Shown: in pieces, positions 60,901 to 64,000 of the stretch
How positions within the stretch are numbered: position 1 is the stretch's first letter
Layout of the letters: each line of letters starts with the position of its first letter
Source: Cotesia glomerata
Lineage: Eukaryota > Arthropoda > Insecta > Hymenoptera > Braconidae
Length of the DNA stretch: 64,000 nt
Direction of reading: 5' to 3'
Assembly: GCF_020080835.1 (NCBI RefSeq)
Contig: NC_058161.1
Span: 13,139,103 to 13,203,102, forward strand
Program-made: the position numbers and the translations under genes
The notes under the pieces: generated by a model
What the model was told of the DNA's origin: nothing
What the model saw: the letters and a program-made list of their open reading frames with translations, nothing else
Database searches by the model: none

Positions 60901-62808
60901 AATGTGAACGCCTCCGCAATCCCCTTTGGGGGAGGAATTTCTTAAAATCCGTTCTTAGTTTACCTCTACAGGGCAAAAGTAATATTTCTACCAAATTTCA
61001 AGTTTCTAGGAGACTTGTCAATTGAATTTGCTACAAGTATCTGGAGCAAGACCCATAGGTAGACACTAACAACTATCGAAATTGAGACCAGACTTGCTCA
61101 AGCCTTGAAAAAAATTGCACCTCGCTTACCTATGACGTCACCAATCCCAGAAAAGACTATCTCCCGCTCTGTGCGCAAGTTCTGCTTGATCCTCGGCCGC
61201 TTGATCAGCTCCGCGTAACGCTGGACCTCAGAGATGAGAACCACTGGCGTCTGCGCTGCGGCAAACTGCCGCTTAAGCTTTTCAGTGACGCCTTCTTCAG
61301 CCGGAGCGAGATTTTCTTCGAATCTCCGGAGAATCCGCTCCCACTCCGCGGACTTTTCGACGTCGCACAGCGTTTTGTAGTCCTCGAACTGCTGGAGAAT
61401 CCCGCTGGTGTTCAAACTTTGACGTTGAGAGTCGCTGAGAAGACGCACGATCTGGTGATACTGCAGACGAAGCTCCGCTGCTTGCTTCAGACGCGCTCCA
61501 ATTTGCTTGCAAGCTGGAGGAACCACTGGAGGATCCTTCCAGGGATGCAGGGACTGATGCGGCCAGAAGAGACTCGTGTGTCTTTCGCAACTCGCCACCC
61601 ATTTCTCGCAGACCTGCGACGCATTAGACACCGCTTCGTCGCTGATCCGCGCGTCCTTGGCGGTCAGTTCGGTGAGCGACGTCTCGACGCAGGTAAGTAA
61701 CTCCCGGTCGATGATCTCCAGCAAGGATTTCATCCTCTTCTCATTATAAATCGGCGTCTCTAGCTTCCAGATGTCGTCGATTAGGCCGCTGATGATCTCC
61801 AAGGACTCTTCGAGGCCAATCAAGCCGTCGTTTGATGATGCGGCGTTGTCCAGCTCGGAACGGATGTCCTGCAGGAGCTTGATGAGATCTTGGATCGCCG
61901 AACGCTCGCTGCTCTTTTTGGAGTGGTCTAGCTTCTTAAGCCAGTAGTTACTTTCTTCCAGCAAGGTTGACGCCGCTCTTGGGCCTAGGATGTCTTCTTC
62001 TAGCTTCTTTAAGCTTGTCAAGGTCACTCCGGAGGATTGCAGCGTCGGGTTCCATACTTGGCGGAGAGATTCTAGGAGCAATGAAGGGCTACCGGTTGTT
62101 GACAGGACCTGGACCAGTTCGTGGAAGTTTTCTGACGTCACTTGCGACGATCGCAACTGGAAAGAAGATATAGTTATGGTTATTTTTTGGTATTTAAGTT
62201 TTCATGGATGTATCTCCTAAAGTATTGAAAATAGACCCATAGTATAAAAACGTTTTTGATAGTAAATTTCCTAAGCTACAATTTTAGTCTCATAAATTTT
62301 TCCTAAAATTATTATTTTAGGAGTTACAGCTATTTTTATAGTACCTAAATCATGAGTATTCATTTTGCGCAACGTAATCATTTTTTAAATTACTGTATCT
62401 CCTAAAATATTAAAAATAAACCCATAGTATACAGACGTTTTTGATAGGAATTTTTATAAGTTACAATTTTAGTCCCATAAATTTTTCCTAAAATCAATAT
62501 TTTAGGAGTTATGTTCATTATAAAAAACACAAAATTTTTTTCTTCTACTTTGCTAATAAAAAGAACCAAAATACCTTAAAAAAAACCAGACATTTTTGTG
62601 CAGGCTTAGCAGAAAAAGTAACCTTGACTTTGTCATCACTCCTATGGATATAAATCGCGCGGGTGCTGGTAGAATCTAGGAACTTGTCTAGCACTAAGTG
62701 ATCTTCTGGCTCTAAAATATCTTCACTGATTCCAAAATTTCTATTATCAAGATCAAAAAAGTTCACCGCAGTGGAAATAATTAAAGATTCGCGCTTATCA
62801 CCTAACAT
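45954..62808 (-). CDS. btv: Cytoplasmic dynein-2 heavy chain (beethoven / DYNC2H1)
   Basis: Motor of retrograde intraflagellar transport in cilia; in flies required for chordotonal sensory neurons. Sixteen exons, 5' to 3' on the minus strand: 62575-62808, 61130-62156, 59346-59566, 58892-59284, 58580-58821, 53980-56542, 53677-53920, 53307-53619, 52494-53255, 51970-52442, 51202-51916, 50922-51148, 47664-50865, 46887-47608, 46598-46836, 45954-46541. All are GT-AG and sum to 12,165 nt, 4,054 residues. The N-terminus ([17 protein letters not shown]) and C-terminus ([14 protein letters not shown]) match the dynein-2 class, not axonemal or dynein-1 chains. AAA1 P-loop [10 protein letters not shown] near 1613 with [10 protein letters not shown] near 1663; AAA2 GPPGCGKT near 1892; AAA3 GPRGSGKSS near 2181; AAA4 GRPGSGRRT near 2488, lacking the usual Lys as in vertebrate DYNC2H1. 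The coiled-coil stalk lies in the 3.2-kb exon. Late introns are about 50-60 nt; the early ones are swollen by repeats. Confidence 0.97.
56743..57790 (-). repeat. GAGCAAG repeat, copy B, with SINE insertion
   Basis: Inverse orientation to copy A, in the 2-kb intron between dynein exons 5 and 6. It is split by a tRNA-derived element at about 57205-57432; copies A and C read straight through the same point. Confidence 0.85.
57205..57432 (+). mobile_element. tRNA-derived SINE with empty-site evidence
   Basis: tRNA-like head at 57236-57306: acceptor pairs, D arm with TAGCTTAACTGGTAGAGC, perfect anticodon stem TTTGG/CCAAA, T arm with GGGTTCGCGTCCC. The anticodon position reads CGT but base 33 is G rather than U. 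The body continues to about 57432. The sister repeats read 'gtaggtctatactctaaaag' without it. No clear target-site duplication. Confidence 0.7.
58060..58387. repeat. Partial copy of the 17.2-kb foldback element
   Basis: Shares 'ggtgtgcg', 'tagattttacgaatttcatt', 'cttatgaacgtggacttgg' and 'acagtgaaactgttt' with 17440-17735. It has the centre and one arm only, so the palindrome is lost. It abuts GAGCAAG fragment D at 58390-58555. Confidence 0.8.
58390..58555 (+). repeat. GAGCAAG repeat, fragment D
   Basis: Matches the last ~165 bp of copy A in the same orientation; same dynein intron as copy B. Confidence 0.8.
59584..61110 (-). repeat. GAGCAAG repeat, copy C, with Helitron insertion
   Basis: In the dynein intron between exons 2 and 3. 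Broken by a Helitron-like element at 60117-61011. About 200 bp present in copies A and B at the junction are missing here. Confidence 0.85.
60117..61011 (-). mobile_element. Non-autonomous Helitron-like element, ~0.9 kb
   Basis: Minus strand starts TCCTAGAAACTTGAAATTT and ends ACCCGTGCGAAGCCGGGGC then GACCTGCTAG: a CCCG/CGGG hairpin about 12 nt before CTAG, as in insect Helitrons. No coding. It carries an internal minisatellite of four ~58-bp units at about 60174-60405 ('attcgctcaaattcagac', 'acacagagacaaagatc'). Confidence 0.7.
62205..62515. repeat. MITE-like CTCCTAAAATATT element, copy 3
   Basis: Two ~150-bp units with 'atctcctaaa' start and 'aatattttaggagtta' end, in dynein intron 1. Confidence 0.65.
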
Positions 62809-62924
62809 TTTGTCACATACGTGGTTTATCTATTTTCTGATGCTTCATTGAGAAGTTTTTTATGACTCAATAGTACACTGAAGGGATTACAGTGACAAGG
62901 CAACGTGGTCAATGTTATGACGCG

Positions 62925-62937
62925 GTTGCTTGGCAAC
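62925..62937 (-). promoter_or_regulatory. RFX-type X-box upstream of the dynein-2 heavy chain
   Basis: GTTGCTTGGCAAC fits the X-box consensus RYYNYY-N-RRNRAC at every position and lies 117 bp upstream of the ATG. RFX factors control ciliary genes, including intraflagellar transport genes, across animals. Position and gene identity both support function. A second half-site (AGGCAAC) lies at about 62898. Confidence 0.75.
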
Positions 62938-63028
62938 GCAAGCATGTGAGTTATCCTCTCACTCTTACTTTCAGGAAGCTTCTGATAGTTGATAGAAAGT
63001 ACCAGGCAGGTGTTCTTTGTTGAAAAAC

Positions 63029-63129
63029 TCCAATAAGATCCCATCAAAAGCGACAAAAGCCACTTAGAAACCCAACAGTTTCATTGGTTTCTAAGTGGCT
63101 TTTGTCGCTTTTGATGGGATCCTATTGGA
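63029..63129. repeat. Perfect-type hairpin with 43-bp arms
   Basis: Arms 63029-63071 and 63087-63129 differ at one base, with a 15-bp loop. Arm text includes 'gcgacaaaagccacttagaa'. It could be a small foldback element or a hairpin RNA source. It lies 220 bp upstream of the dynein start codon. Confidence 0.85.
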
Positions 63130-63179
63130 AATTTTAAACAGGGTTATTGACGAAAGGTAGTTGATTCATATCAATGACT

Positions 63180-63560
63180 GTTAAAAATTTTTGTAAAATT
63201 ACAATCATATTACAAAATAAATAATAAATCTACTAAGATGTATTGTAATTTTATAATCTTCATGTATAAATCTAACACGCATTGTAATATTACAGAACCG
63301 TTGGTCAATTTTTAAGAAAAAGCTTTTTAATTTTGCAAACATTATTTGTGAGCTGATTCGGCATAATTGTATGAAAAATCACGAAAAAATATTGTAATTT
63401 ATATTACAATAATCTCATAATAAATTTAAAAAGTTTTTTTTAATTTTACAATTTTCATTGTAAAATTACCCAGTGCAATGTAATGTTACCAGACAATTTT
63501 AATTATATTACACGAATTGTAATTCTACTTCACTGTTTTCCAATTTAAAAAACAATACAT
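63180..63560. repeat. TGTAAT/ATTACA-rich segment
   Basis: At least eight words of the form 'ttgtaat' or 'attacaa', several as near palindromes ('attgtaatattacag'). It may be an old palindromic MITE or simple-sequence decay. The following stretch to about 63895 is AT-rich with nothing recognised. Confidence 0.45.
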
Positions 63561-63894
63561 TTCAGTTTTACAAAAATGAGACTGACGTATCAAAAAACAA
63601 CAATGTCCTTCATATTTATTTTTACTAATTTTTAGTCTGTGGTTGTTTACTTGTAATAATAAATTCGAGGCATCATTTATTTTTTATAAATTTTAATATT
63701 ACGCTCAAACGATCATTTCGAAATCAATATATTTAAATGAGCATATGTTAGATTTTAATTTTTATAATATTCAATGAATTATAAATAATGTAAAATTTAG
63801 TTATTTTCCATCAATAAACAGCATCAAATAACACCAATAATGTAAATAATAAATAATAAGCCGTAAAGCTCAATCACCACATAGGATTAGCTTA

Positions 63895-64000
63895 TAAAAA
63901 TAATAAGATGTTAATTCACCCATCGGTCGTACGGCGTAGGGCGTTAGGTATCAGTCTGGCAAGCGCGCGGCTCGCGTTCAATTCTTAGTCAGGGTAAATA
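63895..64000 (+). mobile_element. Degenerate tRNA-like SINE at the window end
   Basis: A B-box-like GCGTTCAATTCTTA and a preceding A-box-like region suggest a decayed tRNA-derived element running off the window. Weak evidence. Confidence 0.3.

Overview
The window is AT-rich insect nuclear DNA, most likely from a braconid parasitoid wasp of the bracovirus-carrying (microgastroid) group. Three ordinary insect genes with clear introns are present: troponin T, a type IV diacylglycerol kinase, and the cytoplasmic dynein-2 heavy chain. Between the last two lies an intact, intronless gene resembling odv-e66, an envelope protein gene of baculoviruses and nudiviruses. Nudivirus-derived genes of this kind are a hallmark of wasps that carry domesticated bracoviruses. 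The wasp assignment rests on that gene and on general gene and repeat character; no species marker is visible.

Layout. 1-6.3 kb: repeats and a GC-rich stretch that may be the troponin T promoter. 6.5-13.5 kb (+): troponin T, with two mutually exclusive 79-nt exons and a Glu-rich tail. 13.5-28 kb: gene desert made of tandem repeats, foldback elements, Helitron-like elements, a LINE fragment, tRNA-derived SINEs and a large inverted pair of a 'CCGAT-box' repeat. 28.5-38.3 kb (+): diacylglycerol kinase (rdgA / DGK zeta-iota type), eight exons, with introns filled by the same CCGAT-box repeat. 38.5-43.2 kb: a segmental duplication and blocks of a ~250-bp tandem repeat whose core resembles a CTCF site. 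43.2-45.0 kb (-): odv-e66-like gene. 45.95-62.8 kb (-): dynein-2 heavy chain (beethoven/DYNC2H1), 16 exons joining in frame to 4,054 codons, with a near-perfect RFX X-box upstream. 62.8-64 kb: hairpin and other repeats.

The three cellular genes do not form a pathway: troponin T regulates muscle contraction, the kinase ends diacylglycerol signalling, and dynein-2 drives retrograde transport in sensory cilia. The viral-type gene is expected to act in particle production in the ovary if it behaves like its relatives. The observations most worth following are the domesticated viral gene with a possible change at a lyase catalytic position, the CTCF-like repeat array next to its 3' end, the X-box of the dynein gene, two NRF-1/EWG-type sites in a troponin T intron, and a repeat landscape where several insertions can be dated relative to each other from empty sites inside the window.
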